A DNA stretch of 64,000 nt from an uncultured Acetatifactor sp. (GCA_947630715.1 CANRIP010000010.1:1-64000); one strand, 5' to 3'. Positions 16,067 through 25,716 are shown, counted from the stretch's first letter. Numbers and translations: made by a program. Notes: generated by a model not told the origin, from the letters alone.

Positions 16067-17101
16067 CTATATGCCGTTTTCCGTCCCCTGCCTGGGCTCC
16101 GGAAGCTCCGAACGCACCCGCATGGTAGAGACGATATCCGTCAGCCAGTGCTGATACTGTTCTCTGACAAACGCCGGACTGACCACCACAGCCTCCCGGC
16201 CGATGCCCGCCAGCCAGCCGAAGAACTGTCCGCTGACCGCCACATGAGCCCGCATCCGAAAAATGCGGTCCGTCATAGGGCGGATTTCCACCTCCCGCCC
16301 GAAACGGTCCAGCACCACCCCGATCAGCCGGTTGGGGAACTGAAGGGTTACCGTTTCCTCCTGTCCCCCGTACATGCCGAAGGTCTGGTTGGAGTAGACG
16401 GCCGGATCCGTCCGGGAAAACTGTTCGATCCCCTCCCGGGCCGCGTCCAGTACGCACACCCGCCCCATCTTATCCACCCGGTAATGTTTCATAATGCCTT
16501 CCTGGCTGTCAAAGGCCGCCAGGTAATAATTTTCCTCCCGCCAGATCAGCGCCCAGGGACTGACCTGCCGTGTCAGATGATCCCTGGGTACAAGCTGTTT
16601 CTTCAGATTCCACTCCAGATACTGAAAGCTGATCTGCTTATTCTCCTGGATCGCACTGTGAATGCTGTCAATATTATAATAAATGCTTTCGTTTTCCGTC
16701 TTGATGCGTCCGGCCACATAAACCTGGCGCTGCAGCTTTCCCGCGTCATGTTTTCCCGCCAAAAGCTCCAGCTTTTTGATCAGCGCCCGGGACTTTTTCG
16801 TGGTAAGAAACCTGGAGGACTGCACCGCGTCCACCAACAGCTTTAATTCCGCCAGCTCAAAATCCCGGCCGGCCATATAATATCCGCCGCCCAGCCGGCT
16901 GTGTACCTGGATAATGTCGTATCCGAAATCGCACAGTTTCGCAATATCGTCATAAATGCTTTTCCGCTCGGAATGGATGCCGTTCGTCTCCAGATAGGCG
17001 ATCAGATCAGCCGTGCTGGCCGGGTGGTTTTCATCCGTATTTTCCGTCAGAAACTTGATAAGATAAAGCAGTTTCAGCTTTTGTCCCGCCGATTTTGCCA
17101 T
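16067..17101 (-). CDS. WYL domain transcriptional regulator (YafY type)
   Basis: 344 residues. The N-terminal part (about 1-60) is a DeoR-like helix-turn-helix (STADLIAYLETNGIHSERKSIYDDI). The middle contains the WYL domain (about 145-220), visible as ISFQYLEWNLKK and VSPWALIWREENYYLAAFD, with the ligand-sensing LVPRDHLTRQ. The C-terminal WCX extension follows. WYL proteins sense a nucleic acid-like or small ligand. The target is unknown. It overlaps the upstream HAD phosphatase gene by 28 bp, so the two are co-translated. Confidence 0.88.
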   Translation of the reverse strand: MAKSAGQKLKLLYLIKFLTENTDENHPASTADLIAYLETNGIHSERKSIYDDIAKLCDFGYDIIQVHSRLGGGYYMAGRDFELAELKLLVDAVQSSRFLTTKKSRALIKKLELLAGKHDAGKLQRQVYVAGRIKTENESIYYNIDSIHSAIQENKQISFQYLEWNLKKQLVPRDHLTRQVSPWALIWREENYYLAAFDSQEGIMKHYRVDKMGRVCVLDAAREGIEQFSRTDPAVYSNQTFGMYGGQEETVTLQFPNRLIGVVLDRFGREVEIRPMTDRIFRMRAHVAVSGQFFGWLAGIGREAVVVSPAFVREQYQHWLTDIVSTMRVRSELPEPRQGTENGI

Positions 17102-17799
17102 GTGTCAAAAACCCCCAGAATGTCGCAGACCGAATGCAGATCGCTGATTTCATAATCAGGGCGATAGGGAGAATCGTTGACGGTTCCCTCCGGACGGTAC
17201 CAGCAGGTGGATATTCCCGCCCGGATGCCCCCCTGAATATCGCTGGTCAGGGAGTCTCCCACAATCAGAATCTTCCCTGGATCCTTTTCCGGGATGCCTA
17301 AAAAGCAATAGTCAAAAAAGGCTTTCGCCGGTTTCGGCGCCCCCGCTTCCTGAGAGAAAAACAGGCCGTCCATCACTTCCAGAAACCCCGCCAGTTGCAG
17401 CTTGTGGGTCTGTACGGCAACGTCCCCGTTGGATACCACATACTGGCGCACCATACCCCGCAGCGATTTGCACAGCTCCAGGGAATCGTCCAGCGGGACC
17501 GCCACGTTCCCAAGCCCCTCCTGAAATTCCTGATGGAACGCGTTCAGATCAACGCCCTCGATGCCATATTCCGCAAAAAGCCGGCGGAATCGTTCCAGCT
17601 TAAGCTCATCCCCCGTCATTTCTCCTTTTTCATGCAGTTTCCACATGGAATCGTTGATCTGGGAGTATCGGACCAACTGTTCTTCCGTCCCTGTAAGCCC
17701 GATGGAACGAAAACATTTCATAAAGGCAACCCTCTGGGAAAATGCAAAATCCAGCAACGTGCCGTCCACGTCCCACAGTACCGTTGTAAACCGAACCAT
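17074..17799 (-). CDS. YjjG-like HAD family nucleotidase
   Basis: 241 residues with all four HAD motifs: DVDGTLLDF at residue 10 (nucleophile D), VVSNGD at about 121-126, lysine in AGAPKPAKAFF at about 155, and ILIVGDSLTSDIQGG at about 178. The length and cap-domain shape match the YjjG family, house-cleaning pyrimidine nucleotidases that dephosphorylate non-canonical nucleotides. Substrate specificity is inferred. The gene overlaps the start of the WYL regulator. Confidence 0.87.
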   Translation of the reverse strand: MVRFTTVLWDVDGTLLDFAFSQRVAFMKCFRSIGLTGTEEQLVRYSQINDSMWKLHEKGEMTGDELKLERFRRLFAEYGIEGVDLNAFHQEFQEGLGNVAVPLDDSLELCKSLRGMVRQYVVSNGDVAVQTHKLQLAGFLEVMDGLFFSQEAGAPKPAKAFFDYCFLGIPEKDPGKILIVGDSLTSDIQGGIRAGISTCWYRPEGTVNDSPYRPDYEISDLHSVCDILGVFDTWQNRRDKS

Positions 17800-17806
17800 G
17801 TTACGC

Positions 17807-18001
17807 CTATTCCGTTTTCTGAGAAACCGCGGTTTCCACGGTTTCCGCAGCCTTCGCGGCTTCAGCAGCCTCCTGCGCTTTGTTTTTCCTTTTTCGAAGC
17901 GTCAGGCCGATGGCAACCGCAATCCCCATCACCACCAGAATGATCAACATTAAAACCAGATAGGACAGAAAAGAATTCAAAAACAAAATAATATTCTCCA
18001 T
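17807..18001 (-). CDS. Small single-pass membrane protein, 64 aa
   Basis: The ATG at 18001 has GGAAGGG 8 nt upstream. Residues 5-32 are strongly hydrophobic (FLNSFLSYLVLMLIILVVMG), followed by a positive stop-transfer RKRKNK and an alanine/glutamate-rich cytoplasmic tail. No family is recognised. It lies just upstream of the HAD phosphatase gene and may be in the same transcript. A longer frame upstream is unlikely because it lacks a ribosome binding site. Confidence 0.6.
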   Translation of the reverse strand: MENIILFLNSFLSYLVLMLIILVVMGIAVAIGLTLRKRKNKAQEAAEAAKAAETVETAVSQKTE

Positions 18002-18096
18002 GATAGTTTCCCTTCCAATCCTGCGGAAAAATCCCGTAAGGCTGCGCGCAGAATGTTTTTTCCTACTGTCCAGTATAACAACGCCGGCAATTCCCG

Positions 18097-19827
18097 TCAA
18101 GCATCTGACGCTTTTTTCCGGACGCCGTCCCCTTCCTCCAGCATCCGCCACTCTCCCGTCTCCAGGAAATGCCGGGCCTGCTCGTCCGCAAGACGGATGA
18201 TCCTTTGGTCATACCCCATCAGTTCCAAAAGCCGGATCGCGTTTCTGGTAACGGCCTTTCCCGGCAGGAGCCGGTAAGGAAACGCCACATCTCCGTCCCG
18301 CACTTCCTCCTCAAAGTGATAATTGTCAAACCGATCCCTTAAAAGCTCCGTCAGCTCGATGTCATGGGTGGCCGCAAAGCAGAAAATGTTCCTGGCCCCC
18401 AGGGATGCCAGGATCTGTGAGGAAGCGGCGATCCGCTCCACCGTGTTGGTCCCGCGCAGCACTTCGTCCACAAAGCATAACACCGGCGTCTCCGTCTTTC
18501 CCGCCGCGTCCAGAATACGTTTTAACGCCCTGATTTCCACCATGTAATAGCTTTCGCCGCTCTCCATGTCATCCCGCAGCGACATGGAGGAATAGATCCG
18601 GAAAAGGGGCGCGCAATACCGATCCGCCGTACAGGTGTGAATGGTCTGGGCCAAAATGGCGTTGACGGCCGCGGTTTTTAAAAAGGTTGACTTCCCCGAG
18701 GCGTTGGAGCCTGTGAGCAGGACGCCTCTTTGCACGGCGATACTGTTTTTGACGGGATGTTCCAGCAGAGGATGATACCCTTCCTCCAGAAGAAACGCCT
18801 TTTCCTCCGTAAATTCCGGAAGACAATACCCGCATGGCAAGGACTGCCGGAAGGCGGAGACGCTGATCGCCGTCTCCAAAAAGCCCACGATGCGGATCAG
18901 CTCGTCCACATCCCGGATATGCTCCCTCAAATGTTGTAACATCCGGTTAAACTGGATCAGATCCACATGAAACACCATCCGCACATAATCCAGCAGAATT
19001 TCCACGGGGTTGCCGGACGCGTTAGCGGTCCCCCTGCCGGGGGACATCACCCAGAAGGAGTGCCGGCTGATGGTACGCATCGCCTGTCTGTGAACGCGCA
19101 TTTTTTCCCATTCCTCCCGGCACACCGGCAGATCCACTTTTTCCAGCTTTCCGCACACGTTGTATAACCGCAGCACATAGGCAAAGCTGGTGAGATAGGG
19201 GTCAATTTCCCCTTTCTGTTTAAAGTAGACGATAATATTGGAAATGATCAGCGCTACGGTGCAGAGAATGCCCGCGGAAAGGTTATAACCCATCAGCCCG
19301 ATGAACGGCAGAAACAGAAAATCCCGAATCAGGCTGTTTTTGTTGGAGCGCTCCCCCAGATAATCCAGGTTGTCCAGGTAATCATACAGGGAATATTTCC
19401 CGGTATTTCCCAGCTTTTTTACAATCGTCTGCACCTGCACCCTGCATTTGGGCTGGTTTTGAAAAAAAGAAACCGCGTCCTCCAGCTTTTGCAGCTTTCC
19501 GGGATCCTGCGCCGGGGAACGAAGCGTATAGTACAAGTATTCCTCTCCCGATGAGGAAAGGGCGTAGTTCATTCGTTTGAACACATCATCCATGCCCAGG
19601 TCATTCCAGGTGATGTCGTCGATCTGCCCGTCCTCGGGATGCTTTTGAAAGAAACGTCCCATTCTCCCGTATCGTTCGGCCCCGTATGGTTTCTCCCGCA
19701 GCTTTTCGCAGCTTTCGGTGAGTGCCTGGATGTCCCTTTTTTCACGGGCCGCCGCCCTGACGGCCTCCGCCAGAAACATGACAGCCAAGATCCCGATCAG
19801 GGCCGCCAGCATAATCAAATATTCCAT
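18097..19827 (-). CDS. Membrane-anchored MutS-family ATPase
   Basis: A 576-residue protein with the C-terminal ATPase of the MutS superfamily: Walker A GSNASGKST at about 372-381, ESGESYYMVE at 421-430, Walker B VLCFVDE at 449-455 followed by VLRGTN, and the signature THDIEL near 488. Unlike MutS it lacks the mismatch-recognition domain and has hydrophobic segments at 4-22, 170-184 and 186-203, so it is predicted to sit in the membrane. Such proteins are frequent in Firmicutes, with no known role. The start at 19827 is chosen by GGGAG upstream. Probably not a mismatch repair protein. Confidence 0.85.
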   Translation of the reverse strand: MEYLIMLAALIGILAVMFLAEAVRAAAREKRDIQALTESCEKLREKPYGAERYGRMGRFFQKHPEDGQIDDITWNDLGMDDVFKRMNYALSSSGEEYLYYTLRSPAQDPGKLQKLEDAVSFFQNQPKCRVQVQTIVKKLGNTGKYSLYDYLDNLDYLGERSNKNSLIRDFLFLPFIGLMGYNLSAGILCTVALIISNIIVYFKQKGEIDPYLTSFAYVLRLYNVCGKLEKVDLPVCREEWEKMRVHRQAMRTISRHSFWVMSPGRGTANASGNPVEILLDYVRMVFHVDLIQFNRMLQHLREHIRDVDELIRIVGFLETAISVSAFRQSLPCGYCLPEFTEEKAFLLEEGYHPLLEHPVKNSIAVQRGVLLTGSNASGKSTFLKTAAVNAILAQTIHTCTADRYCAPLFRIYSSMSLRDDMESGESYYMVEIRALKRILDAAGKTETPVLCFVDEVLRGTNTVERIAASSQILASLGARNIFCFAATHDIELTELLRDRFDNYHFEEEVRDGDVAFPYRLLPGKAVTRNAIRLLELMGYDQRIIRLADEQARHFLETGEWRMLEEGDGVRKKASDA

Positions 19828-19852
19828 AGTATCCCCTGCTCCCTGTGAAACG

Positions 19853-19894
19853 AAAAAGGCAGGCCTGTCCGGAGCCAGTCCAAACAGCCTGCCC
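19853..19894 (-). terminator. Terminator of the purine permease gene
   Basis: GGCAGGC and GCCTGCC pair across 22 nt, followed by TTTTT on the minus strand. On the plus strand ATTTTTT follows as well, so it may also act in both directions. Confidence 0.7.
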
Positions 19895-19944
19895 ATTTTT
19901 TCAGAACCTGTCGGAACGTAAACCGCCTTTTACCCGGATGCCGC

Positions 19945-21369
19945 TTAAGCCACCAGGAAGAATTTCACCAGGAAGATCGCGGACAACACATAGGTGAGCA
20001 CGGAAACTTCCTTTGCCTTTCCGGTAAAGAGCTTAATCACCGTGTAAGCGATCAGGCCAATGCCGATGGCATGTCCGATGGAGCCGGAAACAGGCATGGC
20101 GATCAGCATAAGCGCAACGGGAACGGACTCTGTCAGATCGTCAAAATGCACATTCTTCAGGCCGGTAATCATCAGTACGCCCACATAGATCAAAGCGGAA
20201 GAAGTCGCCGCAGCGGGAATCACCGCCGCAATGGGGGAGATGAACATGCACAGCAGGAACAGAATTCCCGTGGTAAGCGCCGTAAGGCCCGTTCTTCCTC
20301 CCGCCTCTACGCCGGACGCGGATTCCACGAAGGTAGTCACGGTGGAGGTACCGGTTGCGGAGCCTACCACAGTTCCTACCGCATCCGCCAGAAGCGCCTC
20401 TTTCATCTGCGGCATTTTGCCTTCCTTATCCAGCATGCCCGCCCGGCTTGCGGTGCCGACCAGAGTGCCGATTGTGTCGAACATATCGATAATGCAGAAG
20501 GTAACGATCAGCGTCACCACCGTAAACCAGCCGATCTGTGCAAAGCCGCTGAAATTAAACTTAAACAGCGTGGTCTGCGCCATATCCTTCACAGGCGGCA
20601 GGAAGGACGAACTCGTCAGGGCCCCAAAGGGATTGGTTCCCAAAAAGACTGCCTGTCCGATCCAGTTGATCACGCTGGCCACCAGCATTCCCAAAAGAAC
20701 GGCGGCCTTGATGCCCTTCTGCGCCAGAATCACGATCACGAACAGCCCGATAAACATGGTGGCTACGGTGAGAACCATTTCCGGATAGCCGGATCCCATG
20801 GTATCTCTGGCCAGGGTGGCCGTCAGGGAGCCGAAGAAATTCCCCATGACATAGAAAGGGCCGCCTGTCTCGGAATAAATGCCCGCATTGGAGCCCAGTC
20901 CGATATTCATCAACATCATGCCGATGGCAGGCGCGATGCCGAGACGAACGCCCAGAGGAATGGCGTCCACGATCTTTTCACGCACATTCAGCACCGAGAG
21001 CACCAGAAAGACAAGACCCTCGATCAGAATAATGCACAGCCCCGCCTGAAAGGACTCCACATAGCTCATTCCCGTGATGGCCACAATGTTTCCCACCACG
21101 ATGGCGAAAAAGCTGTTCAGCCCCATGCCGGGCGCCATGGCAAAAGGCTTATTGGCCGCAAACGCCATCACGAACATACCGATGGCGGACGCGATGCAGG
21201 TTGCCATGAACACGCCGTTCCACAGAGAACTTCCCACGTCAAAATTCGTCAGCAGGTTGGGGTTCAGGGCGATGATGTACGCCATCGTCATGAACGTGGT
21301 GAGGCCTGCCATGAGCTCGGTTCTCACATTGGTCTTGTTTTCCTTCAGTTTGAAGATTTTCTCTAACAT
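19945..21369 (-). CDS. NCS2-family purine permease (AzgA/GhxP type)
   Basis: 474 residues with about 12 helices. The start MLEKIFKLKENKTNVRTELM and the following GLTTFMTMAYIIALNPNLL are hallmarks of the adenine/hypoxanthine/guanine permease subgroup. AMAPGMGLNSFFA and IVTFCIIDMFDTIGTLVG are the conserved transport motifs. The start at 21369 has AGGAAGGAG upstream. It probably takes up adenine, guanine or hypoxanthine. The deaminase, cytidine deaminase and phosphorylase genes upstream make a salvage cluster on the same strand. Confidence 0.9.
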   Translation of the reverse strand: MLEKIFKLKENKTNVRTELMAGLTTFMTMAYIIALNPNLLTNFDVGSSLWNGVFMATCIASAIGMFVMAFAANKPFAMAPGMGLNSFFAIVVGNIVAITGMSYVESFQAGLCIILIEGLVFLVLSVLNVREKIVDAIPLGVRLGIAPAIGMMLMNIGLGSNAGIYSETGGPFYVMGNFFGSLTATLARDTMGSGYPEMVLTVATMFIGLFVIVILAQKGIKAAVLLGMLVASVINWIGQAVFLGTNPFGALTSSSFLPPVKDMAQTTLFKFNFSGFAQIGWFTVVTLIVTFCIIDMFDTIGTLVGTASRAGMLDKEGKMPQMKEALLADAVGTVVGSATGTSTVTTFVESASGVEAGGRTGLTALTTGILFLLCMFISPIAAVIPAAATSSALIYVGVLMITGLKNVHFDDLTESVPVALMLIAMPVSGSIGHAIGIGLIAYTVIKLFTGKAKEVSVLTYVLSAIFLVKFFLVA

Positions 21370-21413
21370 TGTTATACTCCTTCCTATGTGTTTTCTATTA
21401 GAGAATTTTATTG

Positions 21414-22724
21414 TCAGGCGTCCTCCTGTCCGGTCAGACGCCGCACAATCCTGGCGCATTCGGCGTAAATCCGCTCCGGGTCCTCTCCCACGTTAAAATG
21501 CCCGTCCCGATAGAGAATTTTTCCGTTGATCATGGTCATTGCCACATTGGATTTACTGCCGCTGTATACGATATTTTTCGGAATGTTGTGGATCGGCTGC
21601 ATGTTGGGCTGATGAAGATCCAGCAGGATCATATCCGCGTATTTCCCCTTTGCCAGCACATCGGATTTTGCCAGCCGCATGGCCTTTGCCCCCTGTACGG
21701 TGGCCATGTGCAGCACCTGTTCCGCGTCCAGGCTGGCCGCATCGTTTTCTTTCAGCTTACTCAGCCCTGTCACCAGAAACATTTCCCGGAACATGTCCAG
21801 GCAGTTGTTGCTGGCGGGGCCGTCCGTCCCGATGGCAACAGGGATTTTCGTTCGGATCATCTCCGCCACCGGCGCCACGCCGCTTGCCATTTTCATGTTG
21901 GAAGCCGGGTTGGTGACGGCAAACAACCTGCGTCTGCGGAACACGTCCAAATCCGCTTCCGACATATAAACGCAGTGATAACATCCCCCGCCAAAGGCAA
22001 ACAGCCCCATGCTGTCTAAAAACACGGCGGGAGTCATGCCGTAGCGGGCCTTGCACTCCTGCGTCTCCCTGGCCGTCTCCGACAGATGGGTATACACCGG
22101 AGCCCGGTATTTATGGGAAAGCTGGGCCAACTGGTACAAAAGCTCTCTGGAGCAGGTGTACTCCGCGTGGAACCCCAGTTGATAACTGATCAGGGAATTT
22201 TTCCGGTTCCACTTCAGATATTCTTCCTCCACCTGTTCGATGGAGGAGGTAAAATTGTTCAAACCGCTGTTGAGAACGCAGCGCATCCCCATATCCAGAC
22301 AGGCCCGGGCGGTGGCGTCGGGCTTTACATACATATCAAAGATGGCGGTGATGCCGGAGGTGAGATACTCCAGCACTGCCAGACGGGTCAGGTGATAAAT
22401 GTCCTCCTCCGTAAGCTTTGCCTCCAGGGGAAACACTTTTTCATTCAACCATTTCTGCAAGGGCACATCGTCCACGTAGGAGCGCAGAAAGGTCATGGCG
22501 GAATGGGTATGGGCGTCCTTAAAGCCGGGCATCAGCAGGTTTTCCCTGCAATCGATCTCCAGATCCCAGGAGATCTTTACAAAGTCCGGCCCCAGCTCCC
22601 TTTTTAACTCCTCGTCCTCCGCCACATAGACGATCTTTTCATTTTTGACCCAGACCTCGCCCCGAAAAACAGGCCTGTCCTTTTCCATCGTCAGGATACG
22701 CGCATGATACAGTCTGATATTCAT
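21414..22724 (-). CDS. Amidohydrolase, MTA/SAH or guanine deaminase-like
   Basis: 436 residues of the TrzN/SsnA/MtaD amidohydrolase group. The metal site appears as GFKDAHTHSAMTF at about 66-78, LGFHAEY near 184, YTHLSE near 214, and GTDGPASNNCLDM near 299. These provide the histidines, glutamate and aspartate typical of adenosine-type deaminases. The placement between a purine permease and a purine phosphorylase suggests deamination of a purine nucleoside or 5'-methylthioadenosine/S-adenosylhomocysteine. The exact substrate is not provable. It overlaps the end of cdd by 4 bp. Confidence 0.8.
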   Translation of the reverse strand: MNIRLYHARILTMEKDRPVFRGEVWVKNEKIVYVAEDEELKRELGPDFVKISWDLEIDCRENLLMPGFKDAHTHSAMTFLRSYVDDVPLQKWLNEKVFPLEAKLTEEDIYHLTRLAVLEYLTSGITAIFDMYVKPDATARACLDMGMRCVLNSGLNNFTSSIEQVEEEYLKWNRKNSLISYQLGFHAEYTCSRELLYQLAQLSHKYRAPVYTHLSETARETQECKARYGMTPAVFLDSMGLFAFGGGCYHCVYMSEADLDVFRRRRLFAVTNPASNMKMASGVAPVAEMIRTKIPVAIGTDGPASNNCLDMFREMFLVTGLSKLKENDAASLDAEQVLHMATVQGAKAMRLAKSDVLAKGKYADMILLDLHQPNMQPIHNIPKNIVYSGSKSNVAMTMINGKILYRDGHFNVGEDPERIYAECARIVRRLTGQEDA

Positions 22725-23131
22725 AAGACGGAATCCCCTCCGAAACCGTGGGGCAGCAATTCGCCCAGCGGATACTCCACAAATTCCTCCTGGCTTTTTG
22801 CGACAATGACGGTCATCCCTTTCCCGCCCGCAAATTCATGCAGCACCTGACGGCAGATGCCGCAGGGCCACGCAAAATCCTCCGGGGCCCTTCCCTGGGC
22901 CCCGCCAGCCACCGCAATGGCTTGAAAGCTTGTTTTCCCCTGGCTTACCGCCTTAAAAACCGCCGTTCTCTCCGCGCAGCAGCAGGCTCCGTAGGACGCG
23001 TTTTCCACATTGCAGCCTGTGACGATCTCCCCCTGGTCCGTGAGGACCGCGGCTCCCACCTGATAATGGGAATACGGCGCGTAGCTGTTTTCCCTGGCCT
23101 TTAACGCAGCGCGAATCAGTTCTTTTTTCAT
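22721..23131 (-). CDS. cdd: Cytidine deaminase
   Basis: 136 residues, the length of the tetrameric homologues. Zinc ligands are in GACCCAERTA at about 49-58 (catalytic glutamate in CAE) and PCGICRQVLHEF at about 85-96. The N-terminus AYAPYSHYQVGAAV is diagnostic. It converts cytidine/deoxycytidine to uridine/deoxyuridine. The ATG at 23131 follows GGGGGGAAC. It lies directly after the purine phosphorylase gene in the same operon. Confidence 0.95.
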   Translation of the reverse strand: MKKELIRAALKARENSYAPYSHYQVGAAVLTDQGEIVTGCNVENASYGACCCAERTAVFKAVSQGKTSFQAIAVAGGAQGRAPEDFAWPCGICRQVLHEFAGGKGMTVIVAKSQEEFVEYPLGELLPHGFGGDSVL

Positions 23132-23165
23132 GTTCCCCCCACAATCCGTTTTTCGCCCCACCGGT

Positions 23166-23996
23166 TTACAGATCCTTCATTTTCACAATGGACGCGGTCA
23201 CAAGCTGTTTCAGATCCGCCGCCGCCAGATCCGCCGTCTCCTGCACTTCCTCATGGGACAGCGGCTTATTTGTCAGTCCCGCCGCCGGATTGCTGATGCA
23301 GGAAATCCCGCAGACCCTCATTCCCATATGCCTGGCGGCGATGGCCTCCACCACGGTGCTCATCCCCACCGCGTCGGCCCCCAGCATACGCAGGGCGCGC
23401 ACATCCGCGGGGGATTCAAACGAGGGGCCGGTCAGTTGAAGATAAACCCCCTCCTGCAAGGGGATCCGGTATTGTTCCGCCGTTTTCCGGATCACATCCT
23501 GCAGCATGGGATCGTAAACGGCGCTCATATCCGGGAATCTGGTCCCCAGCTCGTCCAAATTGGGGCCGATCAGCGGATTCGGTGCAAAAAGCGCGATATG
23601 ATCCCTGATCAGCATCAGATCCCCCCCGTGAAAGGAGGGGTTGACCCCGCCGGCGGCGTTGGTCAGAAACAAAAATTCCGCTCCCAAAAGCCCCGCCAGC
23701 CTGACCGGCAGTACCACATCCGAAACAGAATAGCCTTCATAAAAATGTACCCTGCCCTTCATACAGACCACGGGCACATCACTTAACATCCCGAAAATCA
23801 GCCGGCCCGCATGTCCCTGTACGGTGGAGACGGGAAAGCCCTCGATTTCCCCGTAGGGGATTTCGCATTCCACCTGAATTTCCCGGGCAAAATCGCCCAG
23901 CCCGGATCCCAGAACCACAGCCGCCCGCGGTGTAAAATCCGTTCTCTCCCTCACGCGGTCGCGGCATCTTAGCAGTTTTTCATACACCCCGTTCAT
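23166..23996 (-). CDS. punA: Purine-nucleoside phosphorylase (trimeric type)
   Basis: 276 residues of the PNP/MTAP family. Recognisable parts are VVLGSGLGDFA at about 27-37 (phosphate loop), CMKGRVHFYEGYS, FLTNAAGGVNPSF at about 115-127, and DAVGMSTVVEAIAARHMGM at about 194-212 (substrate loop). It cleaves inosine, guanosine and deoxyribosides to base and sugar phosphate. The start at 23996 has AAGGGGG upstream. It is the first gene of the salvage operon and has a strong promoter at 24048-24076. Confidence 0.93.
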   Translation of the reverse strand: MNGVYEKLLRCRDRVRERTDFTPRAAVVLGSGLGDFAREIQVECEIPYGEIEGFPVSTVQGHAGRLIFGMLSDVPVVCMKGRVHFYEGYSVSDVVLPVRLAGLLGAEFLFLTNAAGGVNPSFHGGDLMLIRDHIALFAPNPLIGPNLDELGTRFPDMSAVYDPMLQDVIRKTAEQYRIPLQEGVYLQLTGPSFESPADVRALRMLGADAVGMSTVVEAIAARHMGMRVCGISCISNPAAGLTNKPLSHEEVQETADLAAADLKQLVTASIVKMKDL

Positions 23997-24047
23997 GGGT
24001 TTCCCCCTTTTCAGGATCACACAGGATTCTTTTTCCAGTTCATTTTA

Positions 24048-24076
24048 ATATTATCCTTCGGGATACATATTGTCAA
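24048..24076 (-). promoter_or_regulatory. Strong sigma-A promoter of the punA-cdd operon
   Basis: TTGACA (24071-24076), 17 bp, TAATAT (24048-24053) on the minus strand, an almost consensus promoter. Confidence 0.8.
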
Positions 24077-24231
24077 TCTTTTTTCAGGGAATCCACCCGT
24101 CCCGGCAGCAGGAAACGGACGGGAAGAAACCTTCCCGCCCGCTCCCGATGGAAAAACGCTTCTTCCTGCCTTTGGAAACGGACGCTCCCTGCCGCCGGGA
24201 AAGGACGCTCCGTTCCCAGGCCGGCGGGGCG

Positions 24232-25716
24232 TCAAATAATGATACAAACCATGCCGCCGTTGCTGTCATTGACAATTTTTTGCATGGTGTCCTGCAATTT
24301 GATCTGACTTTCCTCGCCGATCACCGCCACTTTTGCAGCAATTCCTTCATTTACAAGCTGTTCCACGGTTTTTCCAAAAATATTGGTGTCCCAGATGCTC
24401 CTTCCGGATTCCGCCTGGCTGATGTAAGCGATCAGATCTTCCGCCTGCTCCTGGGTGCCGATAATGGGCGCTATCTCCGTCTCAATGTTGGCCCGGATCA
24501 TGTGGATGGAGGGGCTGGAGGCCCGTATTTTGACGCCGAATTTATTTCCATGCCGGATCAGTTCCGGCTTTTCCAGTATGATTTCGTCCTTATCCGGCGT
24601 CACAACCCCGTAGCCCTTGACCCGCACCGTGCTGACGGCGTCCAGAACCTTGGCGTATTCGTGTTTCATGGCGGCAAAGCTCTTTAACCTGCCGATCAAC
24701 TGATATTCGTCCCGTATGGGCTCTCCCACCATCTCCGTGAGCATCTCATAGTAATAGGTTTCCTCCACGTCCAGAAGAATTTTGACCACGCCGTCCGAAA
24801 GACTCACCGAATCCGTTTTGCACCGCTTTATGTATTCGCTCTCCAGATTGACCGGTTTTTCCAGCACATCCCGCACGGTGCTGTAATCCTTCATCAGAGT
24901 CTTTACTCCCTGAATCAGATCCTGTTTCATCCGATTGTCGCCGGGCAGCATTTCCACCCATTTCGGCATATAAAATTCCAGTGCAGAAATGGGGAACTCA
25001 TACAGCACGTTCTCCAACAGCATATTGATATCGTCTTTTTTCAGTTGTTCGCAATTAACGGGGATGGCGGAGACATCGTATTTCTCTCCGATCTGCGCCG
25101 CCGTGCTCTTTGCTTCCTCCGAGTAGGGTTTCTGGCTGTTCACCAGCACCAGGAACGGTTTTTTCAGCTTTTTCAGGGCGGTGATGGTTTTTTCCTCCGC
25201 CTCCAGGTAATTGGCCCTGGGGATTTCGCCGAAACTGCCGTCCGTGGTAATGACAAGCCCGATGGTGGAATGGTCGTTGATCACTTTGTCCGTTCCGATC
25301 TCCGCCGCCTGGGTAAACGGGATCTCATAATCAAACCAGGGCGTCTTTACCATCCGCTCCACGTCGTCTTCCATATGGCCGGCCGCTCCCTCCACCATAT
25401 AGCCCACGCAGTCGATCAGGCGGACGGAAACCTCCACGTCCCCGTTTAAGGAAACCTTTGCGGCCTCGTTGGGAATAAACTTCGGCTCCGTGGTGGTGAT
25501 CGTCTTGCCGCCGGCGCTCTGGGGCATCTCGTCCATGGCTCTGGTTTTGGCATGCTCATCCTCCATATACGGCAGCACCAGCTCCTCCATAAAACGTTTG
25601 ATAAAGGTAGATTTTCCGGTGCGGACCGGCCCCAGGACTCCTATGTAAATTTCACCGCCTGTCCGGTGTTTCATATCGTTGTACAGGTCAAAAGAACCCA
25701 AAGCACGATGATCCAT
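24232..25716 (-). CDS. spoIVA: Stage IV sporulation protein A
   Basis: 494 residues, as in other SpoIVA proteins. SpoIVA is an ATPase that polymerises on the forespore surface as the base layer of the spore coat. The Walker A motif is GPVRTGKSTFIKRFME at about 25-40, followed by TTTEPKFIPNEA. The C-terminal residues needed for docking to SpoVM form the tail GGMVCIII. The start at 25716 follows GGAGG with 6 nt between. It has a sigma-E-like promoter and an RBS-pairing hairpin (see separate entries). Confidence 0.97.
   Translation of the reverse strand: MDHRALGSFDLYNDMKHRTGGEIYIGVLGPVRTGKSTFIKRFMEELVLPYMEDEHAKTRAMDEMPQSAGGKTITTTEPKFIPNEAAKVSLNGDVEVSVRLIDCVGYMVEGAAGHMEDDVERMVKTPWFDYEIPFTQAAEIGTDKVINDHSTIGLVITTDGSFGEIPRANYLEAEEKTITALKKLKKPFLVLVNSQKPYSEEAKSTAAQIGEKYDVSAIPVNCEQLKKDDINMLLENVLYEFPISALEFYMPKWVEMLPGDNRMKQDLIQGVKTLMKDYSTVRDVLEKPVNLESEYIKRCKTDSVSLSDGVVKILLDVEETYYYEMLTEMVGEPIRDEYQLIGRLKSFAAMKHEYAKVLDAVSTVRVKGYGVVTPDKDEIILEKPELIRHGNKFGVKIRASSPSIHMIRANIETEIAPIIGTQEQAEDLIAYISQAESGRSIWDTNIFGKTVEQLVNEGIAAKVAVIGEESQIKLQDTMQKIVNDSNGGMVCIII

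Noticed and set aside
20071..21366. Long plus-strand frame of 431 codons opposite the purine permease
   Set aside because: Its composition (His/Gly/Arg-rich, low hydrophobicity) and lack of a start signal fit an antisense shadow of a GC-rich gene.
24077..24231. GC-rich inverted repeats after spoIVA
   Set aside because: CGGGAAG/CTTCCCG pairs exist but without a convincing T-run, so I did not list a terminator.
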